From assembly GCA_015057055.1 (NCBI GenBank), contig SVFE01000004.1:1-64000 (forward strand): 64,000 nucleotides of DNA, written 5' to 3'. This document shows, piece after piece, positions 45,129 to 53,823 of the stretch (position 1 is its first letter; the number at the start of each line of letters is the position of its first letter). The notes beneath the pieces were generated by a model that was given only the letters and a program-made list of their open reading frames with translations, ran no database searches and was not told where the DNA came from. A program made the position numbers and the translations under genes. The DNA comes from Lachnospiraceae bacterium (GTDB lineage: Bacteria > Bacillota > Clostridia > Lachnospirales > Lachnospiraceae).

Positions 45129-45470
45129 TGGTATGGCATAAAGTTTCCCCGAAACAATCTTGTTATATAAAACACTTTGCGCGTATAAGGAAGTTGTTTC
45201 TTTGCCCCTTTTGCTCTGAACCTTCTGCGAAATCTGACTTCCCTTTCCGGGGAAAAACAGGTATTCTATACCTATAGGTATGAGATTTTTTTTAGATTAT
45301 GGAGTACTACCCATTTATGCATTTTGGGCGAATAAAGAGAACTTATAGTGCCCGGGAAATGGTTGTTTTTGTTGCAGGAACGAATAGTACAAGCTTGTCA
45401 GAGATGAATGATATTGGAGCATTTAAGTTATTTATTCCGGGGGGAATTAAGAAATACGAGGAGGAATATT
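45129..45470. other. Non-coding stretch before the immunity-like island
   Basis: About 340 bases with no convincing gene. A 68-residue open frame (45299-45505) has no ribosome site and runs into the next gene, so it is not called; it might be the remains of a toxin tail. A perfect 14-base palindrome lies at 45268-45281. No insertion-sequence end or tRNA was recognised. Confidence 0.5.
45268..45281. promoter_or_regulatory. Perfect palindrome, possible operator
   Basis: ATACCTATAGGTAT is its own reverse complement and is preceded by a further half-site (AGGTAT, TCT, ATACCT). It lies about 190 bases ahead of the first immunity-like gene and just before an 8-T run. Confidence 0.35.
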
Positions 45471-45791
45471 ATGAGTATACAAGAGGCGTATATTGTTATG
45501 TATAATTTTCTTGATGATTATTATTGTCGAGGGTCAGAGAATGCTTCACTTGCCTCATTACTAAGTGATATGGATCCTAATATTTTTTCAGATAAAAAAA
45601 CTGCAGACCCGGCTACTTATAATGATTGGTACAATTGTATCAGTCGATATGTAAAAAATGGAGAAATTGAGAAAGAAAATATTCTTACAGCACTGAAAGA
45701 TTTTTTATTATATTACCAGCAAGTATTTGGTTATCAGTTGAAAGATGTGATTAGTTTTATTGAGGATAAAGATAGAATAAAGGGCGTTTGA
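45471..45791 (+). CDS. Small AT-rich protein, possible immunity protein
   Basis: 106 residues, acidic, mostly helical (EAYIVMYNFLDDYYC, DWYNCISRYVKNGE, ALKDFLLYYQQVFGYQLKDV). GAGGAGGAATATT gives an excellent ribosome site, so it is surely translated. I do not recognise the family with confidence. Its size, charge, low GC compared with both sides and position next to two immunity-like genes suggest an immunity protein to a polymorphic toxin. No toxin gene is near. The track start at 45408 is rejected because it lacks a ribosome site. Confidence 0.55.
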   Translation: MSIQEAYIVMYNFLDDYYCRGSENASLASLLSDMDPNIFSDKKTADPATYNDWYNCISRYVKNGEIEKENILTALKDFLLYYQQVFGYQLKDVISFIEDKDRIKGV

Positions 45792-45860
45792 AAATAGAAA
45801 TCTTTCAAAATTTATATGATAACATAATTTTTTTTGAAAATTATTAAATGAGAACGGATT

Positions 45861-46475
45861 ATGAATAAACAAACAGAAGAATTTATTGATAAAATGCAAG
45901 AGTTTTTCCCAGGGACAAGGGAAATGGTTAATGAAAGTATAGAGAAATACGGTACAGTATTGGAAACCGTGGTAATAGAAGATATTTTTATGCCTCCGAT
46001 ATTGAAATTATTAAGTGAAAATAAGGAGACAAAACGGTTAAAAGAAATCTTTTCGTATTTTGAAGAAATAGTAAATAATAATGATTTGCATTTGATGAAT
46101 ATTTTTTCGATTACCGTCATGGAAATTTTGGGAAATGACAAATCTATTTTAGAAAAAGCAGAACAATATATGGGCACAAAGACTAGAATGCTTCAAAGAA
46201 AGGCAGATGAGAATTTGGGAAGAAAAGAAGAAAGAAAATTTGGCAGTATGGATTGTGTTAAAAATTTTATTAGTGAATTAAAAGATTTTTGTGGAGAAAA
46301 CTCGAGGTGGTACAACGAACTTGTTTGGTTTTGCCAAACTAATTATACAACTACGTCAGAATATTATGGAGATTTAATGCTATTGGTGGAGAGACTATGC
46401 AATGACGCAGAACTAAAAGAATATCATAAGGATTTAAATATATTATTGCAAAAGCTTCATCAGTTATTTAAATAA
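45861..46475 (+). CDS. DUF7674-like immunity-type protein
   Basis: 204 residues, all helical. The block EIFSYFEEIVNNNDLHLMNIFSITVMEILGNDK followed by YMGTKT resembles the DUF7674 group, often found beside toxins in polymorphic toxin loci. The C-terminal 90 residues (ELKDFCGENSRWYNELVWF onward) may be a second helical domain. Base composition is markedly AT-rich. The ribosome site is weak (GAGAACGG). It follows the first island gene after 69 bases. Function as an immunity protein is inference from family and context. Confidence 0.55.
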   Translation: MNKQTEEFIDKMQEFFPGTREMVNESIEKYGTVLETVVIEDIFMPPILKLLSENKETKRLKEIFSYFEEIVNNNDLHLMNIFSITVMEILGNDKSILEKAEQYMGTKTRMLQRKADENLGRKEERKFGSMDCVKNFISELKDFCGENSRWYNELVWFCQTNYTTTSEYYGDLMLLVERLCNDAELKEYHKDLNILLQKLHQLFK

Positions 46476-46540
46476 AATGCAATGGTACTATTAGAGAAGA
46501 AATATTTGGACTATCTACAAGGAGACGTAGGAAAGTAAAA

Positions 46541-46939
46541 ATGGAGATATATAAAATTAAAGGTATAAACATAAATGAAATCGAAAAAGATTCGCCTTTG
46601 GGTAAATGGTATTTTGAAATGGTAAAAAAGAATGAAAAGGAACTTACATTACGTGATATATCTCATATGCTTAGACAAAATGTGTATCTGGATATTGCGA
46701 TACCAATCTCATATACGATGCTTTTAAGAGATCCTTTTTGCGGAGAATTATATGAAGGAGAAATATTAGAATTGGTTATCCGTGTACTTGAAGCCAATCC
46801 GGAAATGAGAGACTATGATTTTTACAATAGATTTAGTGGAAAAGTAAACGAAGCGTTTTTGACATGTGAAGAAGATAGCTCTGGGAGAGCTGAGTATAAA
46901 AGTGCGATAAGTAAATTAGAAAAAATATATGCGGATTAA
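46541..46939 (+). CDS. CdiI-like contact-dependent inhibition immunity protein
   Basis: 132 residues. The stretch LTLRDISHMLRQNVYLDIAIPISY followed by DPFCGELYEGEILELVIRVLE is the pattern I associate with CDI-type immunity proteins annotated in Firmicutes and Proteobacteria. Such proteins bind and block one toxin domain. Here no toxin, LXG, Rhs or CdiA gene is present, so it is an orphan. AT-rich like its neighbours. AGGAGACGTAGG precedes the start at moderate distance. It ends the island. Confidence 0.65.
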   Translation: MEIYKIKGININEIEKDSPLGKWYFEMVKKNEKELTLRDISHMLRQNVYLDIAIPISYTMLLRDPFCGELYEGEILELVIRVLEANPEMRDYDFYNRFSGKVNEAFLTCEEDSSGRAEYKSAISKLEKIYAD

Positions 46940-47070
46940 AAAAATGGATGCAGAGTAATTTCTCCGGAACTTTGGGAGGATGGTCAACCTATGGATAAGG
47001 CTATCCTTAAGTGATGTTTCAAGAGAGTTAAAGAAAATAATAATTTTAGAATGAAATAATGACTTTGTCG

Positions 47071-47122
47071 AGTAAGCGTGTTACAATTTAAACTGCATGA
47101 ATTAAATTGTAACGCGCTTATT
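47071..47122. repeat. 21-bp inverted repeat overlapping a promoter-like element
   Basis: AGTAAGCGTGTTACAATTTAA and TTAAATTGTAACGCGCTTATT are inverted copies with two mismatches, 10 bases apart. The left arm contains TGTTACAAT, an extended -10 like that upstream of the sensory hydrogenase. No T run follows, so a terminator is less likely than an operator for the acyltransferase gene 35 bases downstream. Confidence 0.55.
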
Positions 47123-47156
47123 CTAACAGTAAAATGCATTGAAAGGAACAGAATAA

Positions 47157-48185
47157 ATGACGCAGAAGAATACGGAGAAAAAATCAAGACTGGGCTATTT
47201 GGATGTTTTACGTGCCCTCGCCATGCTTCCCGTGGTGGCAGCGCATTACATCGATGCACTGGGGAGTGTGGGAGTAACATGCCCGTTTAATATTCTGCCG
47301 ATAAAGCCCTTTGGGGTATATCTGGGAAATGTAGGCGTTTCCGTGTTTTTTATCGTGTCCGGTGCATCTTTAATGTGTGTGTACGGCGGCAGGGCATTGC
47401 AAACCGGGCAATATTTTAAGAAAAGATTTCTGGGGATTTTGCCGATGTTTTGGATTGCTTATATTGTGGCATTTGTATTTTTCAGAGCTTGGAATAATTT
47501 CCCCGGGACGGAGCCCTGGAAGGCGATTTTTACACTGCTTGGTATGGACGGCTATGTAATGTGGATTACGCCGACATTTTATCTTCTGGGAGAGTGGTTT
47601 TTGGGGTGCATTATTCTTTTGTATCTTTTGTTCCCGCTTTTGAAGGCGGGCTTGGAGAAAAAGCCCTATCTTACCTGGGGCGCAGTGCTTCTTTTGTGGA
47701 TAGTAGGACCGTTTGTCTATGAGTGGAGAATTCCGGATGAGATTTTCTTTTTGTTCCGCATTCCGGAATTTTTCTTTGGCATGTGGTTTGTATCTTCCGG
47801 AAAAAAGGTGAAACTTCCGGCATTTATTGTCGGCGCAGCAGGGCTTATCCTGCTGTCTGTATTGAATCTGGATTTTATCCCAACGGTTTACCGGAATCCT
47901 TTTGTGGGGATTTGCCTGTTTCTGGTGATTGTATGGCTTTGTCAAAATATTAAAAGCAAGCTTTTTTACAAAATATTTGAGGTGGCAGGGAAGCACGGCT
48001 ACGCAGTGCTTTTGACCCATCATTTACTGGTCATCTATCTGGTGGGCAGATTTGCGGGGCAGACCTTCTCCGCAGGTAAGAATTTCCTGGTATTTGGCGT
48101 GTATCTGGCAGGCGTTATTGTGGCCAGCGCGGTGCTTTATCAGGTGAATTCCCTTGTTGTGAATATAGTTGCGAAGAAGAAGTAA
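47157..48185 (+). CDS. Acyltransferase family 3 (OafA-like) membrane protein
   Basis: 342 residues with about ten membrane segments. The N-terminal YLDVLRALAMLPVVAAHY contains the conserved arginine and the catalytic histidine of the acyltransferase-3 family, and GVSVFFIVSGASL is the second family block. Such enzymes add acetyl or other acyl groups to surface sugars, peptidoglycan or lipids. GAAAGGAACAG precedes the start. It is separated from the immunity island by a 21-bp inverted repeat. Target unknown. Confidence 0.85.
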   Translation: MTQKNTEKKSRLGYLDVLRALAMLPVVAAHYIDALGSVGVTCPFNILPIKPFGVYLGNVGVSVFFIVSGASLMCVYGGRALQTGQYFKKRFLGILPMFWIAYIVAFVFFRAWNNFPGTEPWKAIFTLLGMDGYVMWITPTFYLLGEWFLGCIILLYLLFPLLKAGLEKKPYLTWGAVLLLWIVGPFVYEWRIPDEIFFLFRIPEFFFGMWFVSSGKKVKLPAFIVGAAGLILLSVLNLDFIPTVYRNPFVGICLFLVIVWLCQNIKSKLFYKIFEVAGKHGYAVLLTHHLLVIYLVGRFAGQTFSAGKNFLVFGVYLAGVIVASAVLYQVNSLVVNIVAKKK

Positions 48186-48268
48186 AATTTGGTATAATAG
48201 AGAGTACAGTGTAAGAGACAAGGGGAATTATAAGTTGCTTTTAGAAAAGACAGAAAGGAAGATTTTCC

Positions 48269-49741
48269 ATGTTACATGAAAATTCTACATTGGTGGATGT
48301 AAAACATGAGGTGTTATACCGGGTGGCAAAGGCTGCATTTGAAGGTGATTTGGAAGAAGCGGTACAGCGGATTCCTTACGAAATCGTAGGTACGACACCG
48401 AAGTTTCGTTGTTGCATATACAAGGAAAGGGAAGTTATCCGGGAGAGGATCAGTTTGGCAAGAAACCGGGATCCCATCACCGGGGAGCCCTGTCACAATA
48501 CCGTACAGATTCTGCCGGCGGCCTGCGAGGGTTGTCCCATTACCCGTTATGTAGTAACGGACAACTGTCAGAAGTGTATGGTGAAGAAATGCCAGGGAGC
48601 ATGTAATTTCGGTGCGATTACCATGTTTAAGGACAAGGCTTATATTGAGCCGAAGCTTTGCCGGGAGTGCGGAAAGTGTCATGCGGCATGTCCCTACAAT
48701 GCCATTGCGGATTTGCTCCGTCCCTGCAAAAAGTCCTGTCCCGTAGATGCCATCAGCATGGATGAAAATATGCGGGTCCGCATTGATGATGAAAAATGTA
48801 TCCGTTGCGGTGCATGTATTAAAGACTGTCCCTTCGGTGCTGTTTCCGACAGTTCTCGAATGGTAGAGGTTATTGAGCATTTGCTTTCCGACAAAAAGGT
48901 ATACGCCATGGTGGCACCGGCAGGAGAAGGTCAGTTTGGCCCCGGCATTACGATGGAATCCCTGCGGGTCGGATTGAAAAAAATGGGCTTTGAAGATATG
49001 TTTGAAGTGGCACTCGGTGCCGATTTTGTAGCCTTCGAAGAGGCAAAGGAATGGGGCGAGGCCTATAAGGAAGGGAAGAAGATGACAACCTCCTGTTGTC
49101 CGGCGTTTGTCCATATGATTCGCCGTCATTTCCCGTCTCTGGCAGAGAATATTTCCACGACGATTTCTCCCATGGCGGCTACGGCCCGGATGATTCGTGC
49201 CCTGGATAAGGATGCGGTGTGCATCTTTATCGGTCCTTGCATTGCCAAGAAAAGTGAAGCAGGACAGTCCCAGCACATTCAGGGAGAAAATGCAGATTTG
49301 GTTTTGACTTTTGAAGAGTTGTACGCGATGTTGGTGGCGAAGGAAATCGTGTTGGAGCCGATGGACTATGAAAATCAGCAGGGTAGTGTACACGGTAAGA
49401 ATTTTGCGAAGTCCGGCGGAGTTACCGCGGCAGTGAAAGAGGCGCTGAAAGAGCAGGGAGTAACGGATGAAATTAAGGTATTTACCTGTAACGGCGCGGC
49501 AGAATGTAAGAAGGCCCTGATGATGATGAAGGCCGGAAAACTGCCGGAGGACTTTTTGGAAGGAATGATTTGTACCGGCGGTTGTGTCAGCGGCCCCGGG
49601 GTAATCAAAACATCGGTGCAGGCAGCGGCAGACAGAAACCGAAGTGTTGCGTTGGCGGATGAAAGAACCATCGGCGACAGTATTGCTGCCCATGGAGACC
49701 TGGAGTTTTCCATGCACCGGAGTGAAGAAACAGAGGGATAG
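48269..49741 (+). CDS. Monomeric [FeFe]-hydrogenase, group B-like
   Basis: 490 residues. A cysteine-rich N-terminal region (CEGCPITRY, CQKCMVKKCQGAC) leads to two ferredoxin clusters (CRECGKCHAACPY and CIRCGACIKDCPF). The H-cluster motifs are TTSCCPAF (with both cysteines, so the proton relay is kept), SPMAATARMI, IGPCIAKKSE and CTGGCVSGP. This arrangement fits the group B enzymes common in Clostridia, whose physiological role is poorly known. Ferredoxin is the likely partner. It requires HydEFG, encoded 44 kb away. A GNAT gene follows after 5 bases. Confidence 0.9.
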   Translation: MLHENSTLVDVKHEVLYRVAKAAFEGDLEEAVQRIPYEIVGTTPKFRCCIYKEREVIRERISLARNRDPITGEPCHNTVQILPAACEGCPITRYVVTDNCQKCMVKKCQGACNFGAITMFKDKAYIEPKLCRECGKCHAACPYNAIADLLRPCKKSCPVDAISMDENMRVRIDDEKCIRCGACIKDCPFGAVSDSSRMVEVIEHLLSDKKVYAMVAPAGEGQFGPGITMESLRVGLKKMGFEDMFEVALGADFVAFEEAKEWGEAYKEGKKMTTSCCPAFVHMIRRHFPSLAENISTTISPMAATARMIRALDKDAVCIFIGPCIAKKSEAGQSQHIQGENADLVLTFEELYAMLVAKEIVLEPMDYENQQGSVHGKNFAKSGGVTAAVKEALKEQGVTDEIKVFTCNGAAECKKALMMMKAGKLPEDFLEGMICTGGCVSGPGVIKTSVQAAADRNRSVALADERTIGDSIAAHGDLEFSMHRSEETEG

Positions 49742-49746
49742 GCAGA

Positions 49747-50214
49747 ATGGATGTATCGGTTCGGCTGAGAGAAATTGATGAGGACAATTGGATGGATGTG
49801 GTATTTCTGTCTACCGAGGATGAGGAAATGCCCAGAATCTGTGAGAAATATGTAGCGTCCAATGCGTTGTCCATTGTACAGGCAGTTTATGAGGGCACGT
49901 GGAATGTACGTGCGGTATATTGCGGGAAGTGTCCGGTGGGGTTCGCCATGTTCGGCTACAACAAGGAACATGATTTATATGAAATCTGCCGTCTGATGAT
50001 TGACCGCAAGCACCAGGGGAAGGGATTCGGACAAATTGCCTTACGGCTTGTCATTGAAGAAATCCTTAGTTTGGAGGAGTGTGAAGAAATCTATCTTACG
50101 ACGAATCCGGAAAATGTAAAGGCGAAACGCATGTATGAGCGTTGCGGATTTGTTAATACCGGTAAAATGCTGGGACAGGAAGAATTGTATTGCTGGTCCA
50201 TGGAGAAGTATTAA
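49747..50214 (+). CDS. GNAT family N-acetyltransferase
   Basis: 155 residues. The acetyl-CoA-binding stretch RLMIDRKHQGKGFGQIALR carries the Q/RxxGxG/A signature, and TNPENVKAKRMYERCGF is the closing GNAT motif. The N-terminus VSVRLREIDEDNW is like SpeG/diamine acetyltransferase relatives, so a polyamine or amine substrate is possible. It lies five bases after the hydrogenase stop and is probably co-transcribed with it; no link in function is evident. Confidence 0.85.
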   Translation: MDVSVRLREIDEDNWMDVVFLSTEDEEMPRICEKYVASNALSIVQAVYEGTWNVRAVYCGKCPVGFAMFGYNKEHDLYEICRLMIDRKHQGKGFGQIALRLVIEEILSLEECEEIYLTTNPENVKAKRMYERCGFVNTGKMLGQEELYCWSMEKY

Positions 50215-50242
50215 AGTGCCGGAATATAGGTGAAAGGAAAGG

Positions 50243-51352
50243 ATGGAAAAGATGTTTAAGTTTATGGTAATGGCAATTGTCGTATTCGTTGTTTTCCGCA
50301 TGGTGATGGGGGAAAGCATCCGTAAGGATGAAGAATCCGGCAGAGAAGCAACAATGGAAATGAAGGAAAATATCCGGAAAATCATCACTATCGTAGCCGG
50401 CGTGCTTTTTGCGGTGATTACGGTGTTTAATTCCTTCTATACAATCTCCGAGCAGGAGGCAGCGGTAGTTACTACCTTTGGTATGCCCCGGGCGGTAACG
50501 GAGACGGGACTTCATTTTAAGATTCCTTATGTTCAAGAAGTGACCAAGGTAAATACCACCATCAATGGTTTGATGATGGGATACCGGATTAACGAGGCCG
50601 GCGTAGAAGAAGCCAATGAGAGTGAATCCCTTATGATTACACAGGATTACAACTTCGTAAATGTAGATTTCTATATAGAATATCGCATCGTGGACCCGGT
50701 GAAATATTTGTATGCATCGGAGGACCCGGTCAATATTTTGAAAAACATTTCCCAGAGCTGGATTCGTGATACCATCGGAAGTTATGATGTAGATGCGGTT
50801 TTGACCACGGGAAAGGGCGAAATCCAGTCCGTGATTAAGGAACGCATTATTGGAGAATTGGAGCAGATGGATATCGGAATCCAGTTAGTAAATATTACCA
50901 TTCAGGATGCGGAACCCCCTACCGATGCGGTTATGATTGCATTCAAAGCCGTAGAAACGGCAAAACAGGGTATGGAGACTACCATCAACGAAGCGAACCA
51001 GTATATGAATGAGCAGATTCCCTTGGCCCTTGCTGAGGTGGACCGTATTTTGCAGGAGGCAGAGGTTATCCGTACCCAGCGAATCAACCAGGGCTACGAG
51101 GAAGTTGCCATGTTTAATGCGATGTACGAAGAGTATCTGGAAAATCCGGAAGTGACAAGACTTCGTATGTTCTACGAAACGATGGAAAATATCCTGCCGG
51201 ATATGAAGATTGTTATTAACAATTCGGACGGAACGGTGGAGACCCTGTATCCGTTGGAAACATTTGCTCAATACGGTATTACGGGAACCGGCGGAACCGG
51301 AAATATTACCATAGGAACCATGGGAGAAAGTGAGGGAGATGGCGATGAATAA
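50243..51352 (+). CDS. hflK: SPFH-family HflK-like membrane protein
   Basis: 369 residues. A first hydrophobic helix (about 3-20) and a second (about 46-62) precede the SPFH/prohibitin domain (SEQEAAVVTTFGMPRAVTETGLHFKIPY). The C-terminal half has a coiled coil with EANQYMNEQIPLALAEVDRILQEAEV. HflK and HflC form a large membrane complex that, in E. coli, controls FtsH protease; FtsH is not here. ATG 50252 is an alternative start with better ribosome-site spacing. It overlaps hflC by 8 bases. Confidence 0.85.
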   Translation: MEKMFKFMVMAIVVFVVFRMVMGESIRKDEESGREATMEMKENIRKIITIVAGVLFAVITVFNSFYTISEQEAAVVTTFGMPRAVTETGLHFKIPYVQEVTKVNTTINGLMMGYRINEAGVEEANESESLMITQDYNFVNVDFYIEYRIVDPVKYLYASEDPVNILKNISQSWIRDTIGSYDVDAVLTTGKGEIQSVIKERIIGELEQMDIGIQLVNITIQDAEPPTDAVMIAFKAVETAKQGMETTINEANQYMNEQIPLALAEVDRILQEAEVIRTQRINQGYEEVAMFNAMYEEYLENPEVTRLRMFYETMENILPDMKIVINNSDGTVETLYPLETFAQYGITGTGGTGNITIGTMGESEGDGDE

Positions 51353-52214
51353 GTTTAAATTTAAGTTAATCAGCGGTATTGTGGTCGTTTTCCTGACGAT
51401 GGTACTTTTGAACAGCTTTTCCTACGCGGCAGAGGATGAATACCATTTGATTTTGCGTTTTGGTAAGATTGACCGTGTGGTAGAAGATGCGGGTTATTAT
51501 TTCCTGACTCCTTTTGTGGAAACCGTAACGGTATTGCCGAAAGAGATTATGCTTTACGACATTCCGCCCTCAGACGTAATTACATCGGATAAAAAGACGA
51601 TGATTGTGGATGAATTTGTTCTCTGGCGGATTACGGATGCGGTTAAGTTTGCGCAGACGTTGAATTCTTCCATATCCAATGCGGAATATCGAATCAATAC
51701 AATCGTATATAATGCAACCAAAAATGTGATTTCTTCTACCCTTCAGGAAGATGTCATCAGCGGGCGTGACGGCTGGCTTGCAGAATCCATTATGAGAGCC
51801 ATCGGTAGCGGTGCAGAGCAGTACGGTATGGAGATTATTGCAGTGGAAACGAAGCGTTTGGATTTGCCGGATGATAACAAAGAGGCCGTGTATGAGCGAA
51901 TGATTTCCGAACGGGAAGCCATCGCTGCAGAATATCGGGCAGAGGGTGAGTCCCAGGCACAGATGATTATCAATGAAACGGATCGTACTGTACAGGTTAA
52001 CATTTCCAATGCAGAGGCGGAGGCGGCTGCGATTATAGCCGAAGGAGAAGCGGAATACATGCGGATTCTGGCGGAGGCGTACGATTCGCCGGAGAAGCAG
52101 CAATTTTATATGTTTATCCGCGCGTTGGAGGCAGCAGAGGCGTCTTTGACCGGTGAGACTACATTGATTTTGGATGCAGATTCGCCGATTGCACAAATTT
52201 TTATGGGATACTAG
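51345..52214 (+). CDS. hflC: SPFH-family HflC-like membrane protein
   Basis: 289 residues. One N-terminal membrane helix, then the SPFH domain (YHLILRFGKIDRVVEDAGYYFLTPF) and the helix ERMISEREAIAAEYRAEGESQA typical of HflC. The ATG at 51345 follows GGGAGATGGCG and overlaps the hflK stop, so the pair is translationally coupled. The track start at 51330 is a GTG just upstream and less likely. Partner of HflK in a membrane microdomain complex. Confidence 0.88.
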   Translation: MNKFKFKLISGIVVVFLTMVLLNSFSYAAEDEYHLILRFGKIDRVVEDAGYYFLTPFVETVTVLPKEIMLYDIPPSDVITSDKKTMIVDEFVLWRITDAVKFAQTLNSSISNAEYRINTIVYNATKNVISSTLQEDVISGRDGWLAESIMRAIGSGAEQYGMEIIAVETKRLDLPDDNKEAVYERMISEREAIAAEYRAEGESQAQMIINETDRTVQVNISNAEAEAAAIIAEGEAEYMRILAEAYDSPEKQQFYMFIRALEAAEASLTGETTLILDADSPIAQIFMGY

Positions 52215-52250
52215 GAAGCCGAACTTAATTTTTACAGTGGCATTTTTTAC

Positions 52251-52256
52251 TATAAT
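52251..52256 (+). promoter_or_regulatory. -10 element of the CheC-like gene
   Basis: A perfect TATAAT 11 bases before the start codon region; the 5' leader would be very short. TTTACA at 52231 is a possible -35 with a short 14-base spacer. Confidence 0.4.
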
Positions 52257-52267
52257 GAGAGAAAGGT

Positions 52268-52906
52268 ATGGATTTTATGCAGGATATCTCTTTTAATGAA
52301 ATGGAACTCTCCGCAATCGGAGAGATTTCCAATATCAGTTTGGGAAATGCAGCGACTTCATTAGGAATTTTACTTCATAACAATGTGGAAATTTCCACGC
52401 CCCGGATAGAAATTAAAAACAAAGGCGAGATTGTGCAGATGCACAAGGAGAACGCGGTTATTATCCGGGTAAACTACATCAAGGGAATTCAGGGCTACAG
52501 TATTTTGTTCCTGAAGGAAGAAGATGTAAAGATTATTACCGATTTAATGATGGGAAGTGACGGGTACGGAATGTTTTATGAACAGGAAATTTCCGAACTT
52601 CATATCAGTGCCGTATCGGAAGCGATGAACCAGATGATGGGATCAGCGGCGACGGCCATGAGTACCATGATGGACAGAGTGGTGGATATTTCCATTCCGG
52701 AGACGGCCCATATGAGCGCGGGCGAATACGTAGCGTATGAATTTCCCAACGATGACCGTTTTCTGCAGATTAACTTCAGGGTAAAACTGGGAGATGTGGT
52801 TGTAACGGATATGGTGCAGATGTATCCGTATGTATTAGGAAAAGCCATTGCGGATTTGTTTATCTTAAACAGAGATGACATTTTGCAGAAGCACAATGCA
52901 CAGTAG
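52268..52906 (+). CDS. CheC/FliY-type CheY-P phosphatase
   Basis: 212 residues. Two copies of the CheC phosphatase helix pattern (E-x-x-N) are seen: LSAIGEISNISLGNAATSLG and SAVSEAMNQMMGSAATAMS. Having both is like CheC and FliY; FliY carries an extra C-terminal FliN domain that is absent here. It would dephosphorylate a CheY-like protein such as the one at 8.5 kb. It is expressed from its own promoter, not in a flagellar operon. CheX is another relative but has a single copy. Confidence 0.8.
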   Translation: MDFMQDISFNEMELSAIGEISNISLGNAATSLGILLHNNVEISTPRIEIKNKGEIVQMHKENAVIIRVNYIKGIQGYSILFLKEEDVKIITDLMMGSDGYGMFYEQEISELHISAVSEAMNQMMGSAATAMSTMMDRVVDISIPETAHMSAGEYVAYEFPNDDRFLQINFRVKLGDVVVTDMVQMYPYVLGKAIADLFILNRDDILQKHNAQ

Positions 52907-52970
52907 AGAAAATTGACGATAACAGTGCAACAGCAGTCGCATTTTCCTTCGGAAAACAAGGAGGGATGGT

Positions 52971-53792
52971 ATGAGCGAAGAATGTACACATAATTGCAGC
53001 AGTTGCGGAAAAGACTGCGGAGAACGGACGGCGGAGAGCTTGTTAGTGCAGCCCCATTCCCGTTCTGATGTAAAGCATGTGATTGCCGTGGTCAGCGGAA
53101 AAGGTGGCGTGGGTAAGTCCATGATTACCGGGCTTTTGGCAAAGCATTTTACCGATATGGGTAAGCGGACCGCAATCTTGGATGCGGATATTACGGGGCC
53201 ATCGATTCCGAAAATGTTTGGAATTAAAGAAAAGGCAAGAAATGATTTCGACGGAGTATATCCCGTCAAGGCGGAGAACGGTATTTCTGTGATGAGTATT
53301 AATCTACTTTTGCAGAATGAAACAGATCCTGTGGTATGGCGCGGACCGGTGATTGCCAATTCCGTAACGCAATTTTGGTCAGAGGTTATCTGGGGAGAGG
53401 TTGATTACATGTTTGTTGATATGCCTCCCGGAACCGGAGATGTGCCCCTGACCGTATTCCAATCCCTGCCTATTGACGGGATTGTAGTAGTTACATCGCC
53501 TCAGGAGTTGGTTTCCATGGTGGTGGAAAAAGCAGTGAAAATGGCGCAGATGTGTGATGTACCGATTTTGGGCATCGTGGAGAATATGTCCTACTTTGAA
53601 TGTCCAAACTGCAAAGAGAGACATTATATTTACGGTGAGAGTGAGATACAAGCCATCGCAGAACGTTATGATATCGATACGGTATTGCAGCTTCCGTTGA
53701 ATCGCGAATATGCAAGTGCGTGCGATAAAGGAAAAGCATATGAGATGGATGCCAAAATGATGGCACCGCTTTATGAAAAAATAAGTAAGTAA
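52971..53792 (+). CDS. Mrp/NBP35-family iron-sulphur cluster carrier ATPase
   Basis: 273 residues. An N-terminal cysteine cluster (CTHNCSSCGKDC) precedes the deviant Walker A VVSGKGGVGKSMITG, with DADITGPSIPKMFG and DMPPGTGD as further ParA/MinD-type motifs. The C-terminal pair in YFECPNCKERH can bridge a [4Fe-4S] cluster between two subunits. Proteins of this kind deliver clusters to apo-enzymes, useful here given the several Fe-S proteins in the window. CAAGGAGGG precedes the ATG. It stands after the CheC-like gene by 64 bases. Confidence 0.92.
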   Translation: MSEECTHNCSSCGKDCGERTAESLLVQPHSRSDVKHVIAVVSGKGGVGKSMITGLLAKHFTDMGKRTAILDADITGPSIPKMFGIKEKARNDFDGVYPVKAENGISVMSINLLLQNETDPVVWRGPVIANSVTQFWSEVIWGEVDYMFVDMPPGTGDVPLTVFQSLPIDGIVVVTSPQELVSMVVEKAVKMAQMCDVPILGIVENMSYFECPNCKERHYIYGESEIQAIAERYDIDTVLQLPLNREYASACDKGKAYEMDAKMMAPLYEKISK

Positions 53793-53823
53793 TCACAGAA
53801 GGTGATTCAGAATGGAGGAAAAG

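Noticed and set aside
45299-45505. 68-residue plus-strand frame before the immunity-like genes
   Set aside because: No ribosome site, overlaps the well-supported start at 45471, no recognised domain. A toxin remnant is possible but unsupported.
48314-49717. 467-residue open frame antisense to the group B hydrogenase
   Set aside because: Histidine- and arginine-rich composition of a shadow frame; the plus strand carries clear catalytic motifs.
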